Source of the DNA: Litsea cubeba
Lineage: Eukaryota > Streptophyta > Magnoliopsida > Laurales > Lauraceae
DNA: 64,000 nucleotides
Direction: 5' to 3'
Assembly: GCA_012931725.1 (NCBI GenBank)
Contig: CM022953.1
Location: forward strand, 27,818,030-27,882,029
Below are positions 32,924-43,066 of the stretch, piece by piece (within the stretch, counting starts at the first letter, position 1; every line of letters starts with the position of its first letter). The notes beneath the pieces are model-generated. The model was not told where the DNA came from. It was given only the letters and a program-made list of their open reading frames with translations, and did no database searches. Both the position numbers and the translations under genes were made by a program.

Positions 32924-35529
32924 TGATGGACCGCGCCCCGAATGCTCGAGTTCCTACCGAGGTCGGCGGACGTGGGAGTCCGTTTGGTTCCGACCCTTTC
33001 GTAACCGGGGGGCAAGGGGCGTGCATCAACATTTCTTTTTTTGTGGGTGTGCCAGATTTTCTATTTTTACGTGGAATTGCAAGTGGTGATCCGGAGATCA
33101 ACCTTCGCAAGTAAAAAGGAAATCAACTTCTTTCAAGTTTTCCATTGCACATATATTTAAGAAAAGAGACATTTTCTTGATTTGCCGTGAAAGGCGATTT
33201 TTTTGGCATTTATAGCCGATTTTGGCATTTATAGCCGATTTTTGGCGTTTATAGCCGATTTTGGCGTTTATAGCCGATTTACAATCCTTATCAACATGAA
33301 AGACAAGAATTGTGATTTTTATCTCTTTTGAAAAAATACAAACTACAATGAAAAGCAAGAAAAGGAGGATCTAACTTCTCAGGAGATTGTGGGGGACCCG
33401 TTTAGATTGACGGTCGCAAGCCATATGTGGGCTTCGCCATCATCCATGCAGATGAGAACAGAGGATGCTATTGATTCGCTTGGCTTGGCTATAACCTCAG
33501 GTTTTTAGAAGACAAAGACCAAAAGGAGGTCCTATATCCAACAAAAAGCCGAGTAGACGGGCTGAAAAGCCACATCTAAGCCATTGGAGGCAGGAGGAGA
33601 AGGCAAGGACCTTGGGGGGGGGTACCCCCCAAGGGACTTTTGTCACCTTGTTGCGGTGGCCGGTGTAGAACTTCCGCAGAGTTTTCTCTCTTTTTCCTTT
33701 CTCTGGATTTCTGTCTGTGTGTTTGTGCTTTTTTCTCTGATGTTTTCTGATTATTTCTTCTTGGAGAGCTCTCCTATTTATAGGCTTTTAGGTAGCCATT
33801 TAGGAGGGTTTATGAGCCTTGATTGTCATAAAGCTACATAAAGGGAGGAGTTACAAAATTGAATTGTTTATTTTGTAACTCCTTTTTCTTGGCTTCTGAT
33901 TGGCCGGAGGAGATTGAGGGCATTTAATCGCCTTTAATCGCCATGATGGGAGGAGTTTCATGGGTTAAATGCCATGAATCTCTTGACTTGTAACTCCCGA
34001 ATGCTTGCTTCTGATTGGGCCGTCCAAAGAAATGGATTAATGACTGTAATAAAGCTAGTCAATTAATCGCATTAAGTGGTCGCCGAGCAGCTGAAGAGTC
34101 GCGGGCCGTGCCACGTCTTTTGGGATTCTTCTGTCGATGATCATCGATAGATCTTCATGTAGATCGACATCAGATGATCATGTAATTTCAGGTGTTTGTT
34201 GCCAACAGCGGGTCGGTGCCATCTGTCCTGTCGATTTCTCGATCGGTCGGGTAGAAAGCACACTTTTTTTGGTTGACCGGGTGGCGATCAATATTGTCTT
34301 CAATACTCTTGATGATTGACCCGTGTTTTGGACGGATGTCAGAGGACTTGGTGTCTCAAAAGCATGAATTTTGGAAAGTACCAGAGGCTGGGCTCTTCGA
34401 ATCGCGAAAAAACGGTGAAAACCGGGGTTTCCGGGGCCTTCCCGGCGACCCCGGGTTCCAAGGTCGCCGGCGACCCTGGCCCAGGGTCGCAGGGGTCTGC
34501 GACCCTGGGGGGGTTTTCCCCCTTTCGTATCCCGTTTTGTGTCCGTTTTTGCTGTTTTTCGATTCTTTTTTCTTCTGCACTTTTCCTTGACATTTTGACC
34601 ATTTATTGGCCTAATTTCTTTGTAGGAAACCTGATGAGAATCCTTGCATTTTATTTTGTAAAGCTTCCAATTTCCTGAGAAAGCCGAAGACTTTGTCGCG
34701 CAGAGCTGCCGATTTTCCGTCAGAAGCTGAAACTGGGTCAAACGATGTCGGAATGACCTGAAATTTGGTGTGAAGCCTCCTGAGCAATAAATAAGACCAA
34801 CCATAGGCTTTTGTTTGAGTTTCGAAGCCGTTTGGGGTCCTATCACCTGTAGACTTGCTTTTTATCGCGATGAAGATGTCGCGGTTTGATGTGCGGTCAA
34901 TCGATGTCCGATTGACTTGAAATTTGACAGGGAACCTATTGGAGTCATTTTAAGATGATCCATAGGCTCTGTCTTGGAAACCATGGTCCCGGGAGCTTTG
35001 CTGCCGAGAGGCCTGATTTGGCTTCCGAGCGTCAAACTATGGTCAGATGTTGTGGAAATGACCTGAAATTTGACGTGTAGCCCTTTATAAGCATTTTGAA
35101 GCCGTCCATGTGCTCTATCTGATGAGTAATGGCCTCGGTGGTTCTCGCCGCCGAGAGGCTTGATTTAGCTGTTCGAGGGTTGATGTAGGGTCAAACGTTG
35201 TCGGTTTGACTCGGAACTTGACGTGGAGCCTTTTGGAAGTATTTTAAGACTATCCATCGGCCCTGATCGAAGATTTGGTGTCTCCGATGCTTTTGTCGTC
35301 GAGAGCTCCTTTTCGGCTGTCTGAGAAGCGAAGTTAGGCCAAATGATTTTGAAATGGCCCGAAACTTCTTGTGTACTCCTCTTTTGGCTGTCTGGAAGAA
35401 TCTTGCAGTTTTTGTCTGATTCTGACAAGATTTGATTTTTGGAAGCAGCATTGCCTATTTATGGCAGGTTGCGACTTCATGTAGCTCTTTGAATCTTGAA
35501 GAGGCAAAGTGACATTTTTGGTGTCAACA
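32924..35529 (-). repeat. 3' LTR of element P (2,606 bp)
   Basis: Plus-strand ends TGATGGACCGCG and TTGGTGTCAACA, so on the minus strand it begins TGTTGACACC and ends CA. It is followed on the plus strand by AATGCCCCCTCGAGG (polypurine tract). It includes the GGC-N7-GCC mini-array at 33204-33280. Confidence 0.95.
33774..33783 (-). promoter_or_regulatory. TATA box in the P LTR
   Basis: Minus-strand CTATAAATAG, followed by GAGAGCTCTCC. It is conserved in the 5' LTR at 54651-54660. It would place the transcript start about 1.75 kb into the LTR. A second TATAAATAG-like site (CATAAATAGGC) lies near 35450-35462, close to the LTR start; I cannot tell which is used. Confidence 0.55.
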
Positions 35530-35540
35530 AATGCCCCCTC
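35530..35540 (-). other. Polypurine tract of element P
   Basis: Minus-strand GAGGGGGCATT immediately before the 3' LTR start TGTTGACA. Confidence 0.8.
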
Positions 35541-36300
35541 GAGGTACAGCGACGAGTTGCTTAACTTTTGTAGTCGATGTGCCTCGAAGAGATTTTCGAA
35601 GGAGAACCTGTGACTTGATCAAGAGTCTTTGAGCAGTCTTTCTTTTTGGTATTTGTAGCCTTTTGAGCTTCCAGGGGAATTTTATGGTAGTGAAAGGGAT
35701 CACATACCATCTCGAGGCAAAGTTTTGAAGATGACATCAGGGATGTGGGTTTGGGTTTTGACCTTGTAACCTAACAGGCTATATGTGGCAGGTTAGGGGG
35801 TCGGGTTTGGTTTTGATCGTGTGACCCAACAAGCTGTATGTGGAATGTTGGGGGATCAATTTTGGTTTTGATCTTGTGACCTAACAGGCTGTATGTGGCA
35901 AGTTAGGGGATCAGGTTTTGGTTTTTGGTTTTTGGTCTTGTGACCTAACAGGCTGTATGTGGCAAGTTAGGGGACCAGGATTTGGTTTGATTTTTGTGGA
36001 ATGTCAATTTCAAGATTTTGGCTCAATTTGGTAGATGAGGCTGGATGGTTTGATTTTTGGAAGCTCATGGGGCTTGGAATTTTCTTTTGTATGGTCCAAT
36101 CAACTCAAAAGAGGCATGGAACCATTTTTGTATGCTCTTGGTAAGAGGGATTTCTCTTTGACTAAAAGCCCAAATTTTTTTTTTCTTTTTTTTTTTGTGC
36201 CTAGGTGGTCAAACCTGGCTCAAATGGGCTAACCCATGGGACCTTAAGCTTTTGAAATGGCTTAGATCTCATATGGTGTCATTTTTGTAAAGAATATCCA
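35541..36300. other. Non-coding segment of P between 3' LTR and antisense gene promoter
   Basis: Equivalent to 20790-21460 in O. Contains four hairpin repeats (35770-35971) and no coding frame. Confidence 0.6.
35770..35971. repeat. Four hairpin repeats in P
   Basis: Stems: CCTAAC/GTTAGG (35770-75/35792-97), CCCAACA/TGTTGGG (35825-31/35846-52), CCTAAC/GTTAGG (35880-85/35902-07) and CCTAAC/GTTAGG (35944-49/35966-71), each around a 14-16-nt loop with GCT-TATGTGG. The third base pair is T-A in three units and C-G in one. Confidence 0.85.
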
Positions 36301-36309
36301 AAAATATCT
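36301..36309 (+). promoter_or_regulatory. Evening-element-like AAAATATCT upstream of the antisense gene
   Basis: AAAATATCT is the plant evening element bound by CCA1/LHY/RVE-type factors. It lies about 250 bp before the TATA box and is conserved in O at 21468-21476. It is followed by several AGAATATCT and AAGATATCT variants. Functional role is an inference. Confidence 0.35.
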
Positions 36310-36557
36310 CATTTGGATAGAGAATATCTAAGAATATCTTTACTTGGAGAGAATCTCTCATGATCCCTTTATTTTGGGATAGGATATCTCAAGATATCTT
36401 TCTTTTGGGAAAGAATTCATCATAGATTTCTTTTTGGGAGAAAATCCTTCAAGATATCTTTCTTTTGGGAAAGAATCTTTCTAATCTCTTTCTTTTGGTA
36501 AGGTTACTAATTAGTAACACTTACCTCTTTCTTCTTTCCTTCTTTGGTTTGCTCTCC

Positions 36558-36567
36558 TCTATAAAAG
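36558..36567 (+). promoter_or_regulatory. TATA box of the antisense gene in P
   Basis: TCTATAAAAG about 130 bp before the start codon at 36689, conserved in O. The intervening leader is pyrimidine-rich. Confidence 0.65.
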
Positions 36568-36688
36568 CAAGGAGAAGGTTGGATCTCTTGCTCTTATTAC
36601 TTTCTTTTGCAATAATCTCAAGAGGGCTTCAAGACCAAGAGCTTTTCTTCTTCAAGATCTTCAAGACTTTTCTTCTTCTTCTCCATCA

Positions 36689-39600
36689 ATGGCTTCAAGT
36701 AAGTTCCCCTTTTCAAGAAAACTCCATTGTAGGAAAAATAAAAAGATCTTTCTTTCTTTCCCTTTTTTTTTGTTTCTTTCTTTTTCTTTTCTTCTTTTTT
36801 TTTTCACGTGTTTTCCCCTTTTTTTTCACACGTTTTTTTTCTTCTTTCTCTTTTTTTTTTCTCATTTTTTTGTTTTTTTTTTTTGTTTGTTTGTGGGCCG
36901 TACGGACAGATCCGTACGGATCTGGCCGTACGGCCACGTGGCCTGTGGGCCACGGCCTGTGGGCCAGCCCTCTTTTTTTTTCTTTTTTTTTTTCTTTTTT
37001 TTTCCCTCCCCTTTTTTTTTGAGAGAGAGTTTCTTTTCTTTCTTTTTTTGTTTTCTTTCCCCTCTCTTTTTTTTTAGAGAAAGTTTCTTTTCTTTTCTTT
37101 TTTGTTTTCTTTCCCCTCTTTTTTTTTTGAGAAAGTTTCTTTTCTTTTTTTTTTTTTTGCTCATCATGATAATGCATTTTTTTTAAAACCAAGATGTTCA
37201 TGCATGCATTCAATTTGTAAATTAAATTTGTAGCATGATGTGATAGCATACCTGAAAGTTTTTGCAAATTTGGGAATTTGGAGCTCGCAGTGATGTTGAG
37301 CCCTTCCTGATTTTGCGGAGACTTTGAGGTTTCGAAAGTTTGGAGTTTCGGAGCTCGCAGTGATGTTGAGCCCATCTTCAAGCTTTCTATTTCTTTCGGG
37401 ATAGTTCCTTTTCTTCGGAATTGCCCCGTCATCATGTCAAAATTTCGCCAGATTTTTTTTAGCGAGATTCTGTCATTTTGATGTTTGATCTTTTTCTTTT
37501 CCATCTTTTTCAGGTGGTTCCTCCAGAGCGAACAAGGGTAAAGAGCCTGCTACAAGCGTACCTCGTCGATCTTCTAGATCTTCTAATCCGGCCGTTCAGC
37601 AGGCTTTTGAGAAGGTCCAGTATGTTGAGAGAAATCTGGAAGAGTGCGACTCCCTCAACAGAGATGAGATGAGGCAGCGACTGATTGCTTTCAAGGGAGA
37701 GGAATTCTATAAGATCATGGTAAGCAGTCGTCCATGGGTGATGGAAGATCAGAGCGTTTTGCCCAAGCCTACCTTCTTCTTTGGTGATGCAATCCCTGAT
37801 GACATGACATACCAGAGGAGATGTTTTCAGTTTTCCTTCACAGCAGATGGTGAGAAGAAGACTGTTGCTACCCGGTCGACGTTTGATCACACCGTCTCGA
37901 TTCTGAGCCTTGCCCCCACGTGCCCTAAGAGGGAAGATCCTCCAAGTTGGGTGAGAAGGACAAATGTAATCAAGACCGGGGTTTTTGTTGGCGGTTCTCC
38001 TGGATATACGGAGAGGTCGCCTGTTGACATGGACCTGTTGATGCCCTCCAGCGGCTACCAGGGCTCTGATTATCCGTCGGTCGATTTGAGACCGGTGGGC
38101 CTTGGTATTTTCATTGGTGATGGCAGCAATTGGATCAAGCCTTTTCGACTTCGAGGTCGTTTCAATGCTGACTCCGAGTGGAAGTCGTGGACTGATCGCG
38201 TCCTGCTGATTGGTGGCGCCGTTTTGAAGGAAGCCGGGATTTTTGATGCGGTCCGCGCCTTTAGGGAAACCGTGATCTTTTCCGACGAGGCCTTCATGGC
38301 TATGCTGGAGTCATTCCTCCCTCAAACCAATACCTTCGTTGTGACGAATGGTGAGATTGGTTTTTCTTTGAAGGAGCTGAGCGCCATTACTGGATTGCCC
38401 ATCCTCGACAAACTCTATGAGGAGTTTATGCCGATTGACAGCGTCCTCGAGGGGCAGTCTGAGGAGTTCAGGCTTCTATACTTTCAGCTTGTCGCCTTCT
38501 ATGATTTTTTGAAGGAGAATGAGGGTTTGAAAGTTAGATCCAGCAGTTGGAAGAGTTTTAGCTCTTCATTCCCCAACTTTTTTGATAGCAGGGAGCCTTC
38601 TGATAGCGTGACCCAAGAAGCCGGAGCTCAAGATCCAAGTTCAAAGAAGATCTTGGCCATGCAAGAAGAGTTGAGAGATTTCTGTGCAAGTACAAATGCC
38701 ATATGTCCTGACATTGCACCGCGGAGAGATCTCGCTGTTTACCTCACTTATTGGCTTGGTGAGGCTGTTTTTGCTGGAGGAGATGGAACGCACATCAGGC
38801 CGCATTGTATTTTCCCGGCTTGTCAGATGGTGTTTGGAGAGCAGCTTGCTTTGGTGCCAGCTCTTTACTCCTATTTGTGTACCGAACTGCAGGCTGCTGC
38901 TTTTTTGGTTCGGCTTGGGCTTCCCATGAATAGGGTATTTTCAGCCCATATCTTTTATTCGTGGTATGTATACCACTGTCCTGGCTTCCATCGGCTGGGT
39001 GCTGCACAGGATGATGATCCTCTGATGATTCGACTGGCTAAGGGCAAAGCCGTGTCCGAATCACTTTTGTTTGCCCGCATGAGGATCCGACGGTTCAGGG
39101 ACGTCGAGATGGGGCAATCTTCAGTGAAGCTTTCTCCGGAGTTGCGGAAGAAGGCTTTTGATTTTGGTGCCTCCCGAGACTCTACCAGGGCGGGGTCGGG
39201 AAGGCATTATTCCTTGACAAATGCAGAGAGAGAGTGGCTTTTCAGCATACGTGTCGGCACGATGGTGTACCGCAGACATCTTTTCGTCGACATCCAGCCG
39301 TATGTACCCTCTCGCTTTGCTTTGCAGCTGGGCTTTTCTCAAGGCATTGTTGGAGCGCCTTCAAGCATGGTGAAGCGCTTTGGAGGCTTACAGGACGGAA
39401 GAAATGCATGGGCTTTCTATAGTGCTGAAGACACTACAGCCATGATTTCTTATCCTGTGTTGCTGACTTCCCGGACTGCCGGCTTTGCGAAGTGGTTCGC
39501 AGAGAGCTTTTCGGCATATCGGGGGCTTTCCAAGAAGGAGCTTGATGTGAAGCTGGCATCTAGAAAGGGCCTTGGAAAGTCGGATGGCATCCGGCGAGAG

Positions 39601-41435
39601 GAAGTTTGGGCCTTCCTTTCTGGAGAGAAGCACAAGATAGGCTTTCTCGGTGACCAGGGCGTCATTGGTTCTGAAGCTGTTCGAGAAATACCTGATGAGG
39701 CTTTGGAGCAGCTAGAACAGGAGGAAGCCGAACTTGGTGCTTGGATGCAAGCGGCACAGAGGCAAGCTTCCGTGGAGTCTACTGGCAAGAGCAGACCATC
39801 CAGTGAGGAGTCAAGTGGGAAACCTGACTCTGACAGCGGGGTAGGTTCTTCTAAGAAGCGAACCCGCCGGAGTAAGAGGGGGAGGAGTCATCATCACAGC
39901 AAGGGGCAGCATGAGGACTCTCCTAACTTGGAAGTTCCTCTTACTATCAATGAGGATGTGCCAGTGGATGCTGACGAGCCTCCAGAGAAGAGAAGTCGAG
40001 AAGAAGAGAACATCGGTGAAGGTATGATTCTTCCTTTTTCTCTTTCCATTTCTTTTCGTGGGATTTTTTCCATGTTTTGATTTGCTTCTTGTTTTCTGCT
40101 TTTCTTTTCTTCTCTTTTTTTTTTTAGCAGAGGAAGACTTGATGATGCCTGAGGTTCCGGTCGATGAGGTGGTGACGGATCCTGTCGAGGCACCTGAAGA
40201 AGAACCGAGGGGCTCTGGAGTGATTCCAGAGTCTCCAATTGGTATGACTTCTTTTGCTCCTCTTTTTTTTTTTGAGTTTGTGACTTGGTTTGCTAACATT
40301 TTTTTTTTGTCAGCTGACTTGTCACAGGGTTCTGATGACTTTGAACCATCGATGGACGCAAATGTTGATGATGCTTTCGATGAGTTCATGGAGGAAGAGA
40401 GTGTTCCGCCAGTCGTCGAAGAAGGTATTTTATAGTAATAACCTTGATAATGATTTTCAAACAGGATTATATTCATACCTTTTTGTGTTTCTTTGGCAGG
40501 TTTTGAAGTGACAGAGGAAGGTTCGTCGCTTCCAGAGCAAGGGATGCCAGAGGTTAATCCAGAGGTAGAGACTCCTGGGACCAGTTCTGACAATGTTGAG
40601 GAGATTCCTCGCGCTGAGATTCCTTCCCGAGCAGGAGCAGCTTCAACTGGAAAGAGTTCTTTTGTTACTCTTTCAACAGATGATGACATGAGCAGCCGAC
40701 CAACGGAGTTGGGCGAATCTTCAGCTGGGCCATCTCTTCTTTTTGCGAAGAAGGTGGTGGTGCGAGTTCTGAGCTCTTGGATTGAGACTCTCTTTTCTGG
40801 GCACTTGGAAGCCGGATTTAGCATGATCCAGCATGTGCGTGAGATTCTCGGTGATGCTGAAGAAGCTGGTTTGGATGTCACATATGCCAGGGCGATCGTT
40901 AATAGGATCATTGAGCTGGGGTGACAAGTCGTTTGAGACCATGGGTTTTCCTGACGATCAGTTCTTCAAGGAGATGTTCTCGGACCCTGCGGATAAGGCT
41001 CAATCTGACCTGGATGAGGCTACAGAAAGCAAGAAGCAGGCAGTCCGAGAGAGGAACTTAGAAGAAATAACCATCATTAGGCTGACACATGACCTTAACA
41101 TCCTTGATAGGGAGGTCGATGAGGCCAGGAAACGTCTTGAGCATCTGCAGGCACAAGTCGCTGCCAAGTGGACTGAAATAACAGAGGCTCGTGAAAGAGA
41201 GACTGCTCTGATTCACCGAGTTGCGGATGCCATTCGAGTTCTCAAAAGGAAGTCTGATGAGGACAAACAATGGAAAACCGCTCGAAGGAAGCTTCCCAGT
41301 GCAGAAGAAGGGTTACAGCCCACCCCAGCATCTCATGGCAGGTTCCTGAAGAAGCGTGCCTTGGAATCCTTGACGGATGAAGCCAAAAGCTTGCTTAAGG
41401 AGCTGAACTCTTGGCTGGAGACCGTTTTTGATTGA
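36689..41435 (+). CDS. Antisense, five-exon gene for a plant-mobile-domain-like (PMD) protein carried by P
   Basis: Predicted exons: 36689-36698, 37514-40021, 40131-40241, 40314-40424 and 40500-41435. All introns are GT-AG; exon 1 gives MAS plus one base, and the later junctions are all phase 1, which keeps one frame. The product is about 1,220 residues. Residues about 255-500 resemble the plant mobile domain: FMAMLESFLPQTNTFVV, FSLKELSAITGLPILDKLY, LAVYLTYWLGEAVFAGG, ALVPALYSYLCTELQAA. A basic stretch KKRTRRSKRGR near residue 785 suggests nuclear entry; the last 170 residues are charged and helical. One lesion: an extra G in GGGG at 40918-40921 relative to O gives a stop at 40921; the frame then resumes to TGA at 41433. 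Extra, sometimes antisense, frames are known in Tat elements; the function is unknown. Confidence 0.8.
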
Positions 41436-41605
41436 GCTCCTGTATACAGAAACCATCCTTCTTTTTTTTTTTTTGTACCACTTGTATTTTTTTGGTATTT
41501 TTTTTTTGTAGTGCTTGTGAACACTTTCTTTTTTTGGTACCACATGTATTTTTTTTGTACTCCCTTTTTTTTTGTGTAGTGCTTGTGAATACTTTCTTTT
41601 TTTTT

Positions 41606-41810
41606 GTTATCCCTACGCTCACTTTAATCTTTTTGTGATAAAAGTAATTGCTAAATGGGATGCTCTCTCTTTTTTTTTTGTTATCCCTACGCTCACTTGA
41701 ATCTTTTTGTGATAAAAGTAATTGCTAAATGGGATGCTTTTTTTTTTTGTTATCCCTACGCTCACTTGAATCTTTTTGTGATAAAAGTAATTGCTAAATG
41801 GGATTTGATC
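41606..41810 (+). repeat. Triplicated unit of about 70 bp downstream of the antisense gene in P
   Basis: GTTATCCCTACGCTCACTT starts at about 41606, 41680 and 41749, each followed by AATCTTTTTGTGATAAAAG and AATTGCTAAATGGGAT. O has one copy near 30463-30530, so the expansion is specific to the P lineage. T-rich tracts (41460-41600) precede it. Confidence 0.9.
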
Positions 41811-41855
41811 AAAAGGTTGTCATTTTGTGAAAATCTTTTGTCAAGTAATTGTTTT

Positions 41856-42220
41856 GGCATGAAAGCCAGGTTTTTGTATGTGGCATGGAAGCCAATTTTG
41901 GCATGAGAGCCAGCTTTTCTTGTGGCATTGATAGCCGAGTTTTTTTTTTTTTGTGTGGCATCTATAGCCAGTTTTGGTGGCATTGATAGCCGGTTTGTGG
42001 CATTGATAGCCGGTTTTTGGTGGCATTGATAGCCTGTTTTGTTTTGGTGGCATTGATAGCCGGTTTTTTTCTTTTGAAATCCAAGTTTTTGTTTGTGGCA
42101 TTGATAGCCGGTTTTGTTTTGGTGGCATTGATAGCCGGTTTGTGGCATTTATAGCCTGTTTGGATGGCATTTATAGCCGGTTTGTGGCATTTATAGCCTG
42201 TTTTGATGGCATTTATAGCC
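41856..42220 (+). repeat. GGC-N6/7-GCC mini-hairpin array in P, about 15 copies
   Basis: Copies include GGCATGAAAGCC (41856), GGCATGGAAGCC, GGCATGAGAGCC, many GGCATTGATAGCC and, at the right, GGCATTTATAGCC, separated by GGTTTT-type spacers. The inverted GGC/GCC is kept while the centre varies. The LTR mini-array (33204-33280 and 54081-54156) uses the same motif with CGATTT spacers. Confidence 0.9.
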
Positions 42221-42239
42221 GGTTTGGTTTTCAAAAAAT

Positions 42240-42694
42240 GCAAGTATCGACTAAAAGTCGCCTCCCTGCTGAATGTTCTTGCAAGTATCGATGGAATGTC
42301 GCATCCTTGCTCATTCGGTTGCGAGTATCGATGGAATGTCGCATCCTCGCGGATTTGGGTGCAAGTATCGATGGAATGTCGCATCCTTGCTTTTTAAAAA
42401 TTTTGGTTTTGCGGGTACTGACTTGATGTCGTTTCCCCACGATTTTTGAAATTTGTGGTTTTCTCGAACCTTTGGGTTATGGATATCAACTGAAATGTTG
42501 CGTCTCCACAGTTTTTTAGGTTTTTTCGAACCTTTGAAATTTGGGTTGTGGATATCAACTGAAATGTTGCGTTTCCACGGTTTTGGATTTTGCAAGTATC
42601 GACGAAATGTCGCTTCCCTGCGATTTTGGAAGTGTCGAACGTGGTTCGCTTGCTTCCGATTTGTGCGAGTATCGACTAAGCGTCGCTTCCTCGC
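42240..42694 (+). repeat. Two-stem hairpin array in P, nine units
   Basis: Each unit is a 5-bp outer stem, TAT (or TAC) on the left and usually four bases (CATC, CGTC, CTTC) on the right, a 4-bp inner stem and a 5-6-nt loop. Perfect outer stems: GCAAG/CTTGC (42281-42310 and 42361-42390), GCGAG/CTCGC (42321-42350 and 42665-42694), GTGGA/TCCAC (42548-42578). Units with one outer mismatch start at 42240, 42411, 42479 and 42592. Inner stems are CGAC/GTCG, CGAT/GTCG, TGAC/GTCG or CAAC/GTTG. It lies between the convergent ends of the antisense gene and integrase. Confidence 0.88.
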
Positions 42695-43066
42695 GGTTTT
42701 TGAAAAACCATTTTTTTTTTGTTTAAAGACACGAGGGTCATAAATTTTGACCTAAAACCATTTTGGCGGTAAAAGGCAGGGTAGACTAGGGTGGAAATCC
42801 CTGAATCCGGATTTTTGTTTCAAACCATGAATTTTGGGTTCAAGGGTTGAAAATTTTGGTCAAGCTAGGGAAAGGTTCCTAAACTTGGATATATATATAT
42901 ATATTTTTTTTTGAACAATGAAACGATGAAAGTAAGCATTGTTTTAGATTTCTAGAAATTTCAACATTTGATATGAAAATTCTAAAAAAGGGTGGGTTTA
43001 GCGAGCGTGTACCTGGAAACCGGTTTTGGCCATACAGGCATTGCTCTTACCCAGTTGGGTAAGTCT
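42695..43066. other. Non-coding segment between hairpin array and integrase end in P
   Basis: No frame. It contains a TA dinucleotide run (42889-42904) and blocks conserved in O at 31540-31881. Confidence 0.6.

Noticed and set aside
32784..33015. Extension of the integrase frame of O into the LTR of P
   Set aside because: The frame crosses the junction at 32923/32924 by chance; the added residues are pol remnant in the wrong frame and LTR.
39811..40911. 366-codon minus-strand frame opposite exons 2-5 of the antisense gene
   Set aside because: It is a Ser/Lys-rich shadow of the coding strand and crosses the introns.
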